A stretch of DNA of 64,000 nucleotides from Winogradskyella sp. (GTDB taxonomy: Bacteria > Bacteroidota > Bacteroidia > Flavobacteriales > Flavobacteriaceae), in contig SHBX01000008.1 in assembly GCA_004211785.1 (NCBI GenBank), forward strand, positions 1 to 64,000. The letters run 5' to 3'. The notes beneath the pieces were generated by a model. It was not told the DNA's origin. It was given only the letters and a program-made list of their open reading frames with translations, and searched no databases. A program made the translations under genes and the position numbers. Below are positions 9,214 through 18,405 of the stretch, piece by piece. Each line of letters begins with the position of its first letter. The stretch's first letter is position 1.

Positions 9214-9240
9214 AAGTTTGTTTTATTGTTAATAGCGACA

Positions 9241-9273
9241 AAAAAACTGAAGTTTAATACTTCAGTTTTTTTT
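9241..9273 (-). terminator. Terminator of accA
   Basis: ACTGAAG and CTTCAGT pair around a TTTAATA loop, with an A run on one side and a T run on the other. Reading leftward it follows accA by about 20 bases. It could work in both directions. Confidence 0.85.
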
Positions 9274-9294
9274 AAATGCTATGGTTTAATGGGA

Positions 9295-10248
9295 TTATGA
9301 TTTATAAACTCCCATCTCACTGTATTTTTCCATGCGCTGATTTACCAATTCTTTTGGTGATAAGTTTTTAAGTTCATCAAAAGTTTTGACTATCGCATCT
9401 TTTACAGCAGTAAATGTCTTTGCTCTATCTTTATGAGCACCTCCAAGAGGCTCTTTTATAATTTGATCAACGAGTTTCATACGCTTCATATCTTTTGCTG
9501 TAAGCTTTAATGCATCTGCAGCCTGCTCTTTATACTCCCAGCTTCGCCATAATATTGAAGAACAAGATTCTGGAGAAATAACAGAGTACCATGTATTTTC
9601 TAGCATCATGACCTTGTCTCCTACTCCAATGCCTAAAGCTCCTCCTGAAGCACCTTCGCCAATAATAATTGTAATAATAGGTACTTTAAGTCTAGTCATT
9701 TCAAGAATGTTTCTTGCAATAGCTTCACCTTGGCCACGTTCTTCAGCTTCAAAACCTGGATATGCACCTGGCGTATCCACCAAAGTAACCACAGGAATAT
9801 CAAATTTCTCAGCAGACTTCATTAAGCGTAATGCTTTACGATAGCCTTCTGGGTTAGACATACCAAAATTTCTGTATTGTCTAGTTTTTGTATTATATCC
9901 TTTTTGTTGACCTATAAACATATAGGTTTGGTCTCCAATTTTCCCCAAACCTCCAATCATGGCTTTATCATCTTTGACATTTCTGTCGCCGTGTAATTCT
10001 AAAAAAGAATCACCACAAAGTGCATTAATATGGTCTAATGTATAAGGCCTATCTGGATGACGTGATAATTGTACACGTTGCCAAGCGGTAAGATTTTTAT
10101 ATATGTCTTTCTTGGTCTCCTGGAGTTTCTTTTCAATTTGCTTACAAGTCTCTGTAACATCGACTTCACTCTCGTCTCCAATAAGTTTACATTTCTGCAA
10201 TTGGTCTTCTAATTCTTTTATTGGTAATTCAAACTCTAAATATTCCAT
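9295..10248 (-). CDS. accA: Acetyl-CoA carboxylase carboxyltransferase subunit alpha
   Basis: With AccD it forms the carboxyltransferase that moves CO2 from biotin to acetyl-CoA in the first step of fatty-acid synthesis. The 317 residues match the E. coli length (about 319). The N-terminal helical part begins [17 protein letters not shown]. The crotonase-fold core has the TPGAYPG segment and the [15 protein letters not shown] oxyanion region. accD is not in this window. The gene is monocistronic in appearance, with its own terminator (9241-9273) and a 134-base gap upstream to the EamA gene. Confidence 0.97.
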   Translation of the reverse strand: MEYLEFELPIKELEDQLQKCKLIGDESEVDVTETCKQIEKKLQETKKDIYKNLTAWQRVQLSRHPDRPYTLDHINALCGDSFLELHGDRNVKDDKAMIGGLGKIGDQTYMFIGQQKGYNTKTRQYRNFGMSNPEGYRKALRLMKSAEKFDIPVVTLVDTPGAYPGFEAEERGQGEAIARNILEMTRLKVPIITIIIGEGASGGALGIGVGDKVMMLENTWYSVISPESCSSILWRSWEYKEQAADALKLTAKDMKRMKLVDQIIKEPLGGAHKDRAKTFTAVKDAIVKTFDELKNLSPKELVNQRMEKYSEMGVYKS

Positions 10249-10382
10249 ACAATTTGAAATTAGTTTTTGTTAGTTAGTTGACAAACCTACGTATTCTGTT
10301 ATAATTCTAATAACAAAGTATTAGAAAATTGAGATTTGCTCAGTTTACAAAAATATAAATAACTGTTTAGGTAATCGAAATT

Positions 10383-11282
10383 TTAACCAGATAAATTAGT
10401 TTTCTTTTTACGCTTATTTTTGAAAATCGCATCTAATACTACTGCGCTTATAATTACTATAGCACCATAATAAAACTGTGTAGACATTTGCTCTTTTTCA
10501 GGAAAAAAGTACAATGCTAATAATATACCGTATACAGGTTCGAGGTTATAACTAAGAATCACTGTAAATGGTGAGATATATTTCATGACCTCAACAGCTG
10601 CTATAAAAGCATACGCAGTACATATAGATGCTAGTATAAATATATATATCCAATCTTTGTTTGACAGAGAGAAGAATTCCGTATTAAAACCATCGTAAAA
10701 GAATATAATACCGATGGTGATAAAGAAAACACCACTAACAAATTCGTAAAAAGAAATAACGCTGGCTTTATGTTTTAATATTAGCTTTCCATTAATAACG
10801 GCAAATAATGTAGAAAATAATGCTGAAGCTAGTCCTAAAACTATACCATTAATATATTTTAACTCTCCTTGGGTAATCAAAAAAACACCAAAAATCACTA
10901 TGACACCAAATAAGATTTCGTACCACAAAACTCTTCTTTTAAAGAATATAGGTTCTATAAATGATGCAAAAAATGCCCCTGAAGAAAACATAGCTAATGT
11001 AATAGAGACGTTAGACTGATTTATAGCCTCAAAAAAAGTAATCCAATGCGCGGCTATGATTGCTCCTGCGATAACAAGTTGAAAAGCCAACTTTTTATTT
11101 ATTCTCAATTGTTTTTTTGTAATCTTAATGTATATGAACATTAAAATTCCAGCAATGAACATTCTGTACCAAACTAAAGCAAATGAGCCAATAGTAATTA
11201 CCTCACCAAGTATGGCAGTAAAACCAGCAATAAAAACCAGAAAATGTAAGTGTAAATAATGCTTTAGGTTACCTCTTGGCAT
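10383..11282 (-). CDS. EamA (DMT) family permease
   Basis: A 299-residue inner-membrane protein with about ten predicted helices in two EamA repeats. The second repeat starts near residue 150 (LGLASALFSTLFAVINGKLI). The C terminus is basic (KNKRKKKTNLSG), as expected for a cytoplasmic tail. The family exports amino acids, sugars or other metabolites; the substrate is unknown. Its start overlaps the end of the LptF/G gene by 14 bases, so the two are co-transcribed. Confidence 0.88.
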   Translation of the reverse strand: MPRGNLKHYLHLHFLVFIAGFTAILGEVITIGSFALVWYRMFIAGILMFIYIKITKKQLRINKKLAFQLVIAGAIIAAHWITFFEAINQSNVSITLAMFSSGAFFASFIEPIFFKRRVLWYEILFGVIVIFGVFLITQGELKYINGIVLGLASALFSTLFAVINGKLILKHKASVISFYEFVSGVFFITIGIIFFYDGFNTEFFSLSNKDWIYIFILASICTAYAFIAAVEVMKYISPFTVILSYNLEPVYGILLALYFFPEKEQMSTQFYYGAIVIISAVVLDAIFKNKRKKKTNLSG

Positions 11283-12351
11283 TGTAGAGTAAGTATATAG
11301 CTAAAATACCAAAAATTATATTAGGGAACCATACTGCTATTAATGGCGAAAAGTTTGATTGCTCTGCCATTACACCAAAGATTTTATCAAAGAAAACATA
11401 AATCATGGCTATTGTAATACCAAATGCCAAATTTACACCCATGCCTCCACGTCTCTTAATCGAAGATACGGCAACAGCTATAATGGTTAATATAAATACT
11501 GATGCTGGCAAACTCCATTTCTTATATTTTACCACTTCGTATCTACCTATATTAGAGGAACCTCTGGCCTTTTCTTTATCAATAAAGTCTACAAGCTCAT
11601 TATAAAGCTTGGTTTCTGCGATATAATTAACGGGCGTTAAATCTCCTACATCAAAAGCAAACTCAATATTTAAGCTTCTTTTTTCTTCTACAGTAACATT
11701 ACCAATACTATCATAGCTTCTTTTGTAGTAGGAAGATAACCTATAAATAGAATCTTCTTCTATATATCTAATATTACTAGCGAAAATTTTATATTCTAAC
11801 TTATTGTCCTTAAAATGCTCCAATGTAAAATTCTGACCACTTTTAGACTTTGGGTCATAAGAACTTACATATATAATGTCGTTATCGGTTATTCGTCGAA
11901 ATACATCTTTAGTCTCCTGTATTTTTCTTCCTTTAGATAAATACTTGTACTTAAACTCATTAAAACCCTGACTAGCTTTAGGAGCCAAGAACATTCCTAA
12001 TACTAAGGCCAAACCAGCAATAATAGTTGCTCCAATCATATAGGGTCTTAGGAATCTAGAAAATGAAACTCCTGAACTTAAAAAGGCTACAACCTCAGTA
12101 TTGTTGGCTAATTTGGATGTAAAAAATATAACTGATAAAAACAGAAATAAAGGGAACAATAAATTGGCGAAGTAAATTGTAAAGTTCAATAAATACTCGG
12201 CTAACGCGTCAAAAGGGACATCGTTATCTATAATCTTTCCAATTTTTTCTGCTAAATGAACCATTATTGCTATTGGTATAAACAACAATAACATCATTAA
12301 AAATGTAAAGAGATAGCGTTTAAGTATGTACCAATCTAAAATCTTCATCAT
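11269..12351 (-). CDS. LptF/LptG family permease
   Basis: Inner-membrane permease of the LptB2FG lipopolysaccharide exporter family (YjgP/YjgQ). The 360 residues show three N-terminal helices (about 10-30, 50-75, 100-125), a large periplasmic beta-rich domain (about 135-255) and three C-terminal helices. The start MKILDWYILKRYLFTF is typical of the family. Whether it is LptF or LptG cannot be decided from this gene alone. Its start codon overlaps the tgt stop by one base (TAATG). This tgt-lpt permease pairing is common in Bacteroidota. Confidence 0.9.
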   Translation of the reverse strand: MMKILDWYILKRYLFTFLMMLLLFIPIAIMVHLAEKIGKIIDNDVPFDALAEYLLNFTIYFANLLFPLFLFLSVIFFTSKLANNTEVVAFLSSGVSFSRFLRPYMIGATIIAGLALVLGMFLAPKASQGFNEFKYKYLSKGRKIQETKDVFRRITDNDIIYVSSYDPKSKSGQNFTLEHFKDNKLEYKIFASNIRYIEEDSIYRLSSYYKRSYDSIGNVTVEEKRSLNIEFAFDVGDLTPVNYIAETKLYNELVDFIDKEKARGSSNIGRYEVVKYKKWSLPASVFILTIIAVAVSSIKRRGGMGVNLAFGITIAMIYVFFDKIFGVMAEQSNFSPLIAVWFPNIIFGILAIYLLYNAKR

Positions 12352-13481
12352 TACAAACGTTTGTTCATTTGTTTAACCATTTTATCTTTCCAAGTTCTAA
12401 AATCTCCAGTAATAATATGTTTACGAGCTTCTCTTACTAACCAAAGATAAAATCCTAAATTATGAATTGTAGCAATTTGCTTACCTAATAACTCATTCAC
12501 AGAAAATAAATGTTTTAAATATGCCTTGCTATAATCTGTATCCACAAACGTAATTCCCATATCATCTATTGGCGAAAAATCATCTGCCCACTTCCTATTC
12601 TTTATATTAATAGTTCCATGGGCAGTAAATAACATACCATTTCTGGCATTACGTGTTGGCATTACACAATCAAACATATCTACACCTAACGCAATATTTT
12701 CTAAAATATTTATTGGCGTGCCAACTCCCATTAAATATCTGGGCTTATCTTCAGGTAAAATCTCGCAAACTACATCTGTCATTGCATACATTTCTTCAGC
12801 TGGCTCACCAACAGATAAACCGCCAATAGCATTACCTTCTGCTCCAGCATTAGCGATATACTCTGCAGATTGTTGTCTTAAATCTTTATAAGTACTTCCT
12901 TGAACAATTGGAAAAAAAGTTTGAGAATAATCATATTTAAAAGGTGTTTTCTTTAAATGCTCAAGACAACGTTCTAACCAACGATGTGTCATATGCATAG
13001 AACGTTTTGCATAATTATAATCACATGGATATGGTGTACATTCGTCAAAAGCCATTATAATATCTGCGCCAATAGAACGCTGTACTTCCATTACATTTTC
13101 GGGCGTAAAAAAATGAGTACTGCCGTCAATATGAGATTTAAACTTAACACCTTCCTCTTTTATTTTACGATTTGCAGATAATGAATAGACTTGATAACCG
13201 CCTGAATCAGTTAAAATATTTCTATCCCAATTCATAAATTTATGCAAACCACCTGCTTGTTCTAAAATTGAAGTCTGAGGACGCAAGTAGAGATGATATG
13301 TGTTTCCAAGAATAATGTCTGGATTAATATCATTTTTCAATTCACGCTGATGCACACCTTTAACACTGGCAACAGTACCAACAGGCATAAAAATTGGAGT
13401 TTCAATTTTTCCGTGGTCTGTAGTTATTTCTCCAGCTCTAGCTTTACTCTGAGCATCTTCGGCAATCTTTTTAAATTCCAT
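12351..13481 (-). CDS. tgt: tRNA-guanine transglycosylase, zinc cysteines missing
   Basis: Exchanges G34 for preQ1 in tRNAs with GUN anticodons on the queuosine pathway. The 376 residues have the TIM-barrel family signatures D92 in TDSGGYQV (acid/base) and D271 in MFDCVMPTR (nucleophile), plus GGLSVGE. The zinc site of the E. coli enzyme is a CxCxxC followed by a histidine. Here the matching region (about 305-316, PIDDMGITFVDT) has no cysteine at all, although H340 of TIHNLGFY is kept. The fold is therefore probably stabilised without zinc. It heads the tgt-lptF/G-EamA operon. Confidence 0.95.
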   Translation of the reverse strand: MEFKKIAEDAQSKARAGEITTDHGKIETPIFMPVGTVASVKGVHQRELKNDINPDIILGNTYHLYLRPQTSILEQAGGLHKFMNWDRNILTDSGGYQVYSLSANRKIKEEGVKFKSHIDGSTHFFTPENVMEVQRSIGADIIMAFDECTPYPCDYNYAKRSMHMTHRWLERCLEHLKKTPFKYDYSQTFFPIVQGSTYKDLRQQSAEYIANAGAEGNAIGGLSVGEPAEEMYAMTDVVCEILPEDKPRYLMGVGTPINILENIALGVDMFDCVMPTRNARNGMLFTAHGTINIKNRKWADDFSPIDDMGITFVDTDYSKAYLKHLFSVNELLGKQIATIHNLGFYLWLVREARKHIITGDFRTWKDKMVKQMNKRL

Positions 13482-13649
13482 GAAAACAAATGTGAATGGA
13501 CAAATATAATTAACTCAATTGCATATGCTCTTAATTAAATTTAAAATTGTTAGCAATTCACTTAAATCGTTAATAAATGACATAAATCTTACTTTGCCAC
13601 ACTAGTTGAAACAACTATTTTTGAAACACTAAAACAAGCAAAATTTAAG

Positions 13650-14495
13650 ATGCCAAACATTCAAGAATTAAAAGATTTAACAACACAAGTCCGAAGAGAT
13701 ATTCTTCGCATGGTACATAAAGTAAACTCTGGACACCCAGGTGGCTCGCTAGGTTGTGCAGAATTTTTTGTTGCACTTTACCAAGATATCATGGACAGAA
13801 AAGATCATTTTGAAATGGACGGAATTGGAGAAGACTTATTCTTCCTTTCAAACGGTCACATATCTCCAGTATATTACAGTGTTTTGGCACGTTCTGGTTA
13901 TTTTTCTGTAGATGAATTAAATACATTTAGATTAATTGATTCAAGGCTTCAAGGTCACCCAACAACTCATGAAGGCTTAGAAGGTATTAGAATAGCTTCT
14001 GGGTCTCTTGGTCAAGGTATGTCAGTTGCTATTGGCGCTGCAGAAGCAAAAAAGTTAAATGGTGATTCACATTTAATTTATAGTCTTCATGGTGATGGAG
14101 AGTTACAAGAAGGTCAGAATTGGGAAGCCATAATGTATGCATCTGCAAAAAAAATAGATAACCTAATTTCAACCATAGATTTAAACGGAAAACAAATCGA
14201 CGGTGCAACAGATGATGTTTTACCAATGGGAAGTATTAGGCAAAAATTTGAAGCTTTTGGTTGGATTGTAATTGATATAGAAGAAGGTAATGATATTGAA
14301 GCAATACTATCTGGTATGGTAGACGCAAAGTCTAAATCCGGAAACGGAAAACCAGTTTGTGTATTGCTTAAAACCGAAATGGGTAACGGTGTAGATTTTA
14401 TGATGCATACACATGCTTGGCATGGAAAAGCACCTAATGATGAGCAATTAGAAATTGCATTAACGCAAAATGCTGAAACTTTAGGAGATTATTAA
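13650..14495 (+). CDS. Transketolase, N-terminal (TPP-binding) subunit
   Basis: The N-terminal half of a split transketolase of the non-oxidative pentose-phosphate pathway. The 281 residues contain the thiamine-diphosphate fold: GHPGGSLGCAEFFVALY, GSLGQGMSVAIGAA, and the GDGELQEGQNWEA metal/TPP motif with N in TIDLNGKQIDG. Split transketolases are normal in this phylum, so this is not a truncation. The C-terminal subunit starts at 15204. Unusually, a gene for a secreted protein lies between the two halves. That gene begins one base after this stop codon. Confidence 0.95.
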   Translation: MPNIQELKDLTTQVRRDILRMVHKVNSGHPGGSLGCAEFFVALYQDIMDRKDHFEMDGIGEDLFFLSNGHISPVYYSVLARSGYFSVDELNTFRLIDSRLQGHPTTHEGLEGIRIASGSLGQGMSVAIGAAEAKKLNGDSHLIYSLHGDGELQEGQNWEAIMYASAKKIDNLISTIDLNGKQIDGATDDVLPMGSIRQKFEAFGWIVIDIEEGNDIEAILSGMVDAKSKSGNGKPVCVLLKTEMGNGVDFMMHTHAWHGKAPNDEQLEIALTQNAETLGDY

Positions 14496-14496
14496 T

Positions 14497-15207
14497 ATGA
14501 AAAAGACAATATTAATTCTGTTAATCTTTTGTGTAAGTGTGTCTTATACTCAAGAAAGAAGCATAGAGATTGACTATGTTGTTGATTATGCTGTTCCAAA
14601 TAAAAGAACTCAATCTATGGATACAGTTTCTATCGGATTTAATAAGGATGGAAAATTTCTTTGGACAAACGCTAGTGTTTTGGCTAAAAAGTTAGCTGAC
14701 ACAAAATTCATGTCAAAAGCCAGTAATTCTGAAAATTCAGAGATAAACTTACTTTATAATACTATAAACAATAAAATATTATTCTCAATTATTTTTGGAG
14801 ATAATGAAATTTATGCAAATATGGATATGGCCTCTATTATCCCTATTAATTCTGAAAATAGTTTCGACGAAGACATAAGTTTTATGATAACCCCTTTAAA
14901 CCAAAAAGAATCTATGTTTGAAAGAGAAGTAAGTGTTTTTGAATTATACCCGCAAGAAGAATCAAATGAAGGTCTAAGAATAATTTTGGACGAAAATCTT
15001 TATTGTAACAATAACGTATTCACTTCCGGTTTTATTAGTTTGATGTTAAAAATGACTTCGAGTACAGGCGATATAAAATTTGATATTCCTAACGGTCTTT
15101 TTTTAAAAGCATATGACCTAAACGATAATTTATTGATTGAAGCGATTAATATTGATACAGACAAAAAGACAATAAAAATTAACTACAATTTTCAGATAGA
15201 AGAATGA
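14497..15207 (+). CDS. Unknown secreted protein inside transketolase operon
   Basis: I do not recognise this 236-residue protein. It has a clear signal peptide (MKKTILILLIFCVSVSYTQ, cut near residue 20). The mature part is beta-rich and acidic, with regular alternating hydrophobic strands (for example EIDYVVDYAV, KILFSIIFGD, KTIKINYNFQI) and a single cysteine near residue 168. Its ATG is one base after the stop of the transketolase N half. Its TGA overlaps the ATG of the C half (ATGA), so it is translationally coupled to both. A secreted protein between two cytosolic subunits of one enzyme is odd and suggests later insertion. Base composition looks like its neighbours. Confidence 0.85.
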   Translation: MKKTILILLIFCVSVSYTQERSIEIDYVVDYAVPNKRTQSMDTVSIGFNKDGKFLWTNASVLAKKLADTKFMSKASNSENSEINLLYNTINNKILFSIIFGDNEIYANMDMASIIPINSENSFDEDISFMITPLNQKESMFEREVSVFELYPQEESNEGLRIILDENLYCNNNVFTSGFISLMLKMTSSTGDIKFDIPNGLFLKAYDLNDNLLIEAINIDTDKKTIKINYNFQIEE

Positions 15208-16157
15208 AAACATACGAAAACACAGGAAATAAAGACACGCGTTCAGGATTTGGAGCTGGCTTAACAGAACTCGGACAAACAAATGAAAATGTAGTAGCAC
15301 TTTGTGCAGATCTTATTGGTTCATTAAAAATGGATGCTTTTAAAGCCAATCACCCAGAGCGCTTTTATCAAGTTGGTATAGCTGAGGCAAATATGATTGG
15401 TATAGCAGCTGGCCTAACAATTGGTGGGAAAATACCTTTTACGGGGACTTTTGCAAATTTCTCTACGGGTCGTGTTTATGACCAAATAAGACAGAGTGTG
15501 GCTTACTCTGGAAAAAATGTTAAGATTTGTGCATCTCACGCTGGTATTACACTTGGAGAAGACGGCGCAACACATCAAATTCTTGAAGATATTGGCCTTA
15601 TGAAAATGCTTCCAGGAATGACCGTAATTAATACCTGTGACTTTAACCAAACAAAAGCTGCTACACTAGCTATAGCAGAACATAATGGTCCTGTATATTT
15701 ACGTTTTGGACGCCCAAAAGTAGCTAATTTTACTTCAGAAAATCAAAATTTTGAAATTGGAAAAGCAGTAAAACTTACTGAAGGCAATGACGTTACGCTA
15801 GTAGCTACCGGACATTTGGTATGGGAAGCCCTTGAAGCCGCTAAAGCTTTACACGAAGAAGGTATTTCTGCTGAAGTTGTTAATATACACACTATTAAAC
15901 CTTTGGATGACAAAGCTATTTTAGAATCAGTATCAAAAACTGGTTGTGTAGTAACTGCAGAAGAACACAACTATTTAGGTGGTTTAGGTGAGAGCGTATC
16001 TAGAGTTTTGGTGAAAAACAATCCATCACCGCAAGAATTTGTAGCGACTAATGATACTTTTGGCGAATCTGGTACTCCTGCTCAACTTATGGACAAGTAC
16101 GGATTAAATAGTAAAGCTATAGTAGAGGCTGCAAAAAAAGCGATAAAAAGAAAATAA
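15204..16157 (+). CDS. Transketolase, C-terminal subunit
   Basis: The 317-residue C-terminal half of the split transketolase. It has the pyrimidine-binding domain with the catalytic Glu in QVGIAEANMIGIAAGL, the HAGITLGEDGATHQ segment, and the C-terminal regulatory domain (from about 190: GNDVTLVATGHLVWEAL). It pairs with the product of 13650-14495 to make sugar-phosphate two-carbon transfers. The start codon overlaps the stop of the inserted secreted-protein gene by four bases. Confidence 0.95.
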   Translation: MKTYENTGNKDTRSGFGAGLTELGQTNENVVALCADLIGSLKMDAFKANHPERFYQVGIAEANMIGIAAGLTIGGKIPFTGTFANFSTGRVYDQIRQSVAYSGKNVKICASHAGITLGEDGATHQILEDIGLMKMLPGMTVINTCDFNQTKAATLAIAEHNGPVYLRFGRPKVANFTSENQNFEIGKAVKLTEGNDVTLVATGHLVWEALEAAKALHEEGISAEVVNIHTIKPLDDKAILESVSKTGCVVTAEEHNYLGGLGESVSRVLVKNNPSPQEFVATNDTFGESGTPAQLMDKYGLNSKAIVEAAKKAIKRK

Positions 16158-16210
16158 GTTGAGTTTGGCAGCGTTTTTGTTAAAGTAATCTAAATCAAAA
16201 ACGAATAATT

Positions 16211-16798
16211 ATGAAGAATTTATTTTTTACTGCACTTTTAATTGCAGGATTTTCAACAAGTTTATTTGCCCAAAAAGGGAGCGGCTTTGGTATCAAAGCA
16301 GGTTTAAATTATGGTGGAAACGGGGATTATTTTGAATCTGTAAGCAACAATTTTCAGAATCCAGATCAAAATATCGGTTATCACATCGGTGTTTTCGGAA
16401 AATTAGGAAACAGAATCTACTTTAGACCAGAGCTCGTATACACAAAAGTAAAGAGTGATTACAATGCTGGTGATTTTGATATGCAAAAGCTCGACGTTCC
16501 ATTATTGGTTGGAATAAAAGTTTTAGGACCTGTTAATGTTTTTGCAGGACCATCTTTACAATATATCCTTGATACAGACTTTGATAACTTAAGGGTTGAT
16601 GATATTGAGAATGATTTTAGTGTTGGTTTAAACTTTGGTATCGGTCTTAACTTAAACAGACTAGGTATTGATTTAAGATACGAAAGAGGCTTTAGTGATA
16701 ATGAAGCTACTTTTATTGATAATAATAATATTATTTCTTTGGATCGTCTAGATACTAGACCTGAGCAATTAATCTTAAGTTTATCTTACAAGATATAG
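16211..16798 (+). CDS. Outer-membrane beta-barrel protein (PorT-like)
   Basis: A 195-residue protein with a signal peptide (MKNLFFTALLIAGFSTSLFAQ) followed by GSGFGIKAGLNYGGNG. This start is typical of the PorT/outer-membrane beta-barrel family of Bacteroidota. Alternating strands and a C-terminal segment ending LILSLSYKI support an eight-stranded barrel. The specific role is unknown. It is 53 bases after the transketolase C half and may be read through from it. A terminator follows at 16825-16857. Confidence 0.85.
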   Translation: MKNLFFTALLIAGFSTSLFAQKGSGFGIKAGLNYGGNGDYFESVSNNFQNPDQNIGYHIGVFGKLGNRIYFRPELVYTKVKSDYNAGDFDMQKLDVPLLVGIKVLGPVNVFAGPSLQYILDTDFDNLRVDDIENDFSVGLNFGIGLNLNRLGIDLRYERGFSDNEATFIDNNNIISLDRLDTRPEQLILSLSYKI

Positions 16799-16824
16799 AC
16801 TCAACCTTTTAAAATAAAGACAAC

Positions 16825-16857
16825 AAAAAACCGCTAAAAAATTTAGCGGTTTTTTTA
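16825..16857 (+). terminator. Bidirectional terminator
   Basis: ACCGCTAAA and TTTAGCGGT pair, with flanking A and T runs. It lies between the convergent genes ending at 16798 (plus) and 16879 (minus) and probably serves both. Confidence 0.88.
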
Positions 16858-16878
16858 TATGAAATAATCAATCAAATA

Positions 16879-17907
16879 TTAATTGTCATCACTATAATCT
16901 ATTGTAATGTCAGCATCTAAATAATCTGGAACATTATTAGAATCTGTATCTACTATTGTCCCAGTTGTTATTGTTATCATACCCATTTCTTCAACTCTAC
17001 TTAATTCAAACTCATTATTAGCTAAGGTTGGTTCTTGTCCTCCCACATTTATAACATACTCTATTCTTTCAAGTTCATTTCGTGTCAACACACCATCACC
17101 ATCATCATCAGGGTCTACATAATTAACAATTAAGTTTTCGTCTGTATCTTCATCAAAAACATCTAGATTTGCATTTAAATCTTCTAAATAAGATGGTATG
17201 CCATCAACATCATGATCGTTAACTTCTGTTTGAAACAATGCAAACTTGAATATTAAATTTGAGTAAGATGGTATGCCAACTAATTGACTAGAAAAATAAG
17301 CCAGCCCAGAAGGTAAAAACATAACACCTACACCATAATCATCAAATTGCACATTAGATCCTGTTGTAAAACTAGAAGCTTCATTAAACTCAGGAAAAAC
17401 ACGTTGCCAACCCGTAATAACACCGCCAGCATTAACTCCAAATCCTACGAGATCAAAATCTACTGGGTTTACAGCACTATCAAAAACAGAGGCATCTTCA
17501 ATTAAAGTTCCTTCATATTCAACCCTAACCTTATCAGTAAAATCAGGAGATGCTTCTCCTCCACCTTGATTAATTTTTAAAATATAGTATTCGTATAGTG
17601 TATCTTCAAAAGTTGTAGTTTTAGTTTCTACTGCTCCAATTAATAGTGTGTGATTTACAGGAACAGCCTGTCCTTCTGCTAGTTCAGTTATAACTATATC
17701 GCTGACTTCTGGATTTTGAATACTGCTCAATGCTCCGCTATTGTAATAATGACTTTGCAAATAATCTAACAATATGGCTTTATCTGTTGTCTGTTGTTCT
17801 GTTCTATCTCTATCCTCAACAGGCACAAAATCTGGGTCATCTGGTGAACAAGCTAAAATAACTAGAGAGAAAATAGCTATACTACTTAGGATTCTTCTTA
17901 ATTTCAT
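16879..17907 (-). CDS. FKBP-type peptidyl-prolyl isomerase lipoprotein
   Basis: I start this at the ATG at 17907, giving MKLRRILSSIAIFSLVILAC. This is a lipoprotein signal with the lipid Cys followed by SPDDPD, an acidic stretch like the surface-export signals of Bacteroidota. A longer frame to 17940 only adds a poor leader. The middle part is an FKBP-like fold (about 120-235), with VRVEYEGTLIEDASVFDSA and VGVMFLPSGLAYF. The C terminus has Asp-rich repeats (DHDVDGIPSYLEDL, DPDDDGDGVLTRNE, DTDSNNVPDYLD) of the calcium-binding thrombospondin-3 type. It is likely an outer-membrane folding factor. Confidence 0.85.
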   Translation of the reverse strand: MKLRRILSSIAIFSLVILACSPDDPDFVPVEDRDRTEQQTTDKAILLDYLQSHYYNSGALSSIQNPEVSDIVITELAEGQAVPVNHTLLIGAVETKTTTFEDTLYEYYILKINQGGGEASPDFTDKVRVEYEGTLIEDASVFDSAVNPVDFDLVGFGVNAGGVITGWQRVFPEFNEASSFTTGSNVQFDDYGVGVMFLPSGLAYFSSQLVGIPSYSNLIFKFALFQTEVNDHDVDGIPSYLEDLNANLDVFDEDTDENLIVNYVDPDDDGDGVLTRNELERIEYVINVGGQEPTLANNEFELSRVEEMGMITITTGTIVDTDSNNVPDYLDADITIDYSDDN

Positions 17908-18033
17908 AAAGTGTTTAAATACATGTTTGCTTAGACACAAACAAGGTTCAATATTGCTTAATTTTGAGCCGCAAGATACAATAATATAATACTTTTGTAC
18001 AAATTCATTAACGCAGTTTTTAGTTAAAATTAT

Positions 18034-18405
18034 ATGCGCATAGATAAGTTTTTATGGTGTGTCAGATACAGCAAAACCAGAAATCAAGCTTCAATAGCTT
18101 GCAAAAAGGGACAGGTTAGGGTTAATGATGCAGTAAGTAAACCTAGTAGAGATGTATATATTGGGGATATTATAATATTCAGAAAAAAGCAAATTAACTA
18201 TAAAATAAGAGTTAACGATATACCTCCAAATCGTGTTGGCGCTAAACTTGTAGATATTTATCGAACTGACTTAACACCTAAATCAGAATTTGAAGCTCAA
18301 GAATTACTTAAATACAGTAAAGATTATTATAGAAAAAAAGGCACAGGAAGACCAACAAAAAAAGATAGACGTTCTATAGAAAACTATACAGGTGAAGAAG
18401 AATAA
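18034..18405 (+). CDS. S4-domain RNA-binding protein (Hsp15-like)
   Basis: A 123-residue protein with an N-terminal S4 domain (about 1-60: MRIDKFLWCVRYSKTRNQA, then KKGQVRVNDAVSKPSRDV) and a basic tail (KKGTGRPTKKDRRS). E. coli Hsp15 (HslR) binds stalled 50S subunits carrying nascent chains. This small S4 protein is the flavobacterial counterpart by architecture; the role is inferred. The next gene starts within its last 14 bases, so the three genes to 19488 form an operon. Confidence 0.88.
   Translation: MRIDKFLWCVRYSKTRNQASIACKKGQVRVNDAVSKPSRDVYIGDIIIFRKKQINYKIRVNDIPPNRVGAKLVDIYRTDLTPKSEFEAQELLKYSKDYYRKKGTGRPTKKDRRSIENYTGEEE

Noticed and set aside
9038..9294. Replication origin next to dnaB
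   Set aside because: I see no DnaA-box cluster (TTATCCACA-like) and no dnaA or other origin genes. The dyads present do not match.
13650..16157. Broken transketolase gene
   Set aside because: Each half is complete at its domain boundary, and split transketolase is the normal form in this phylum. Only the inserted gene is unusual.
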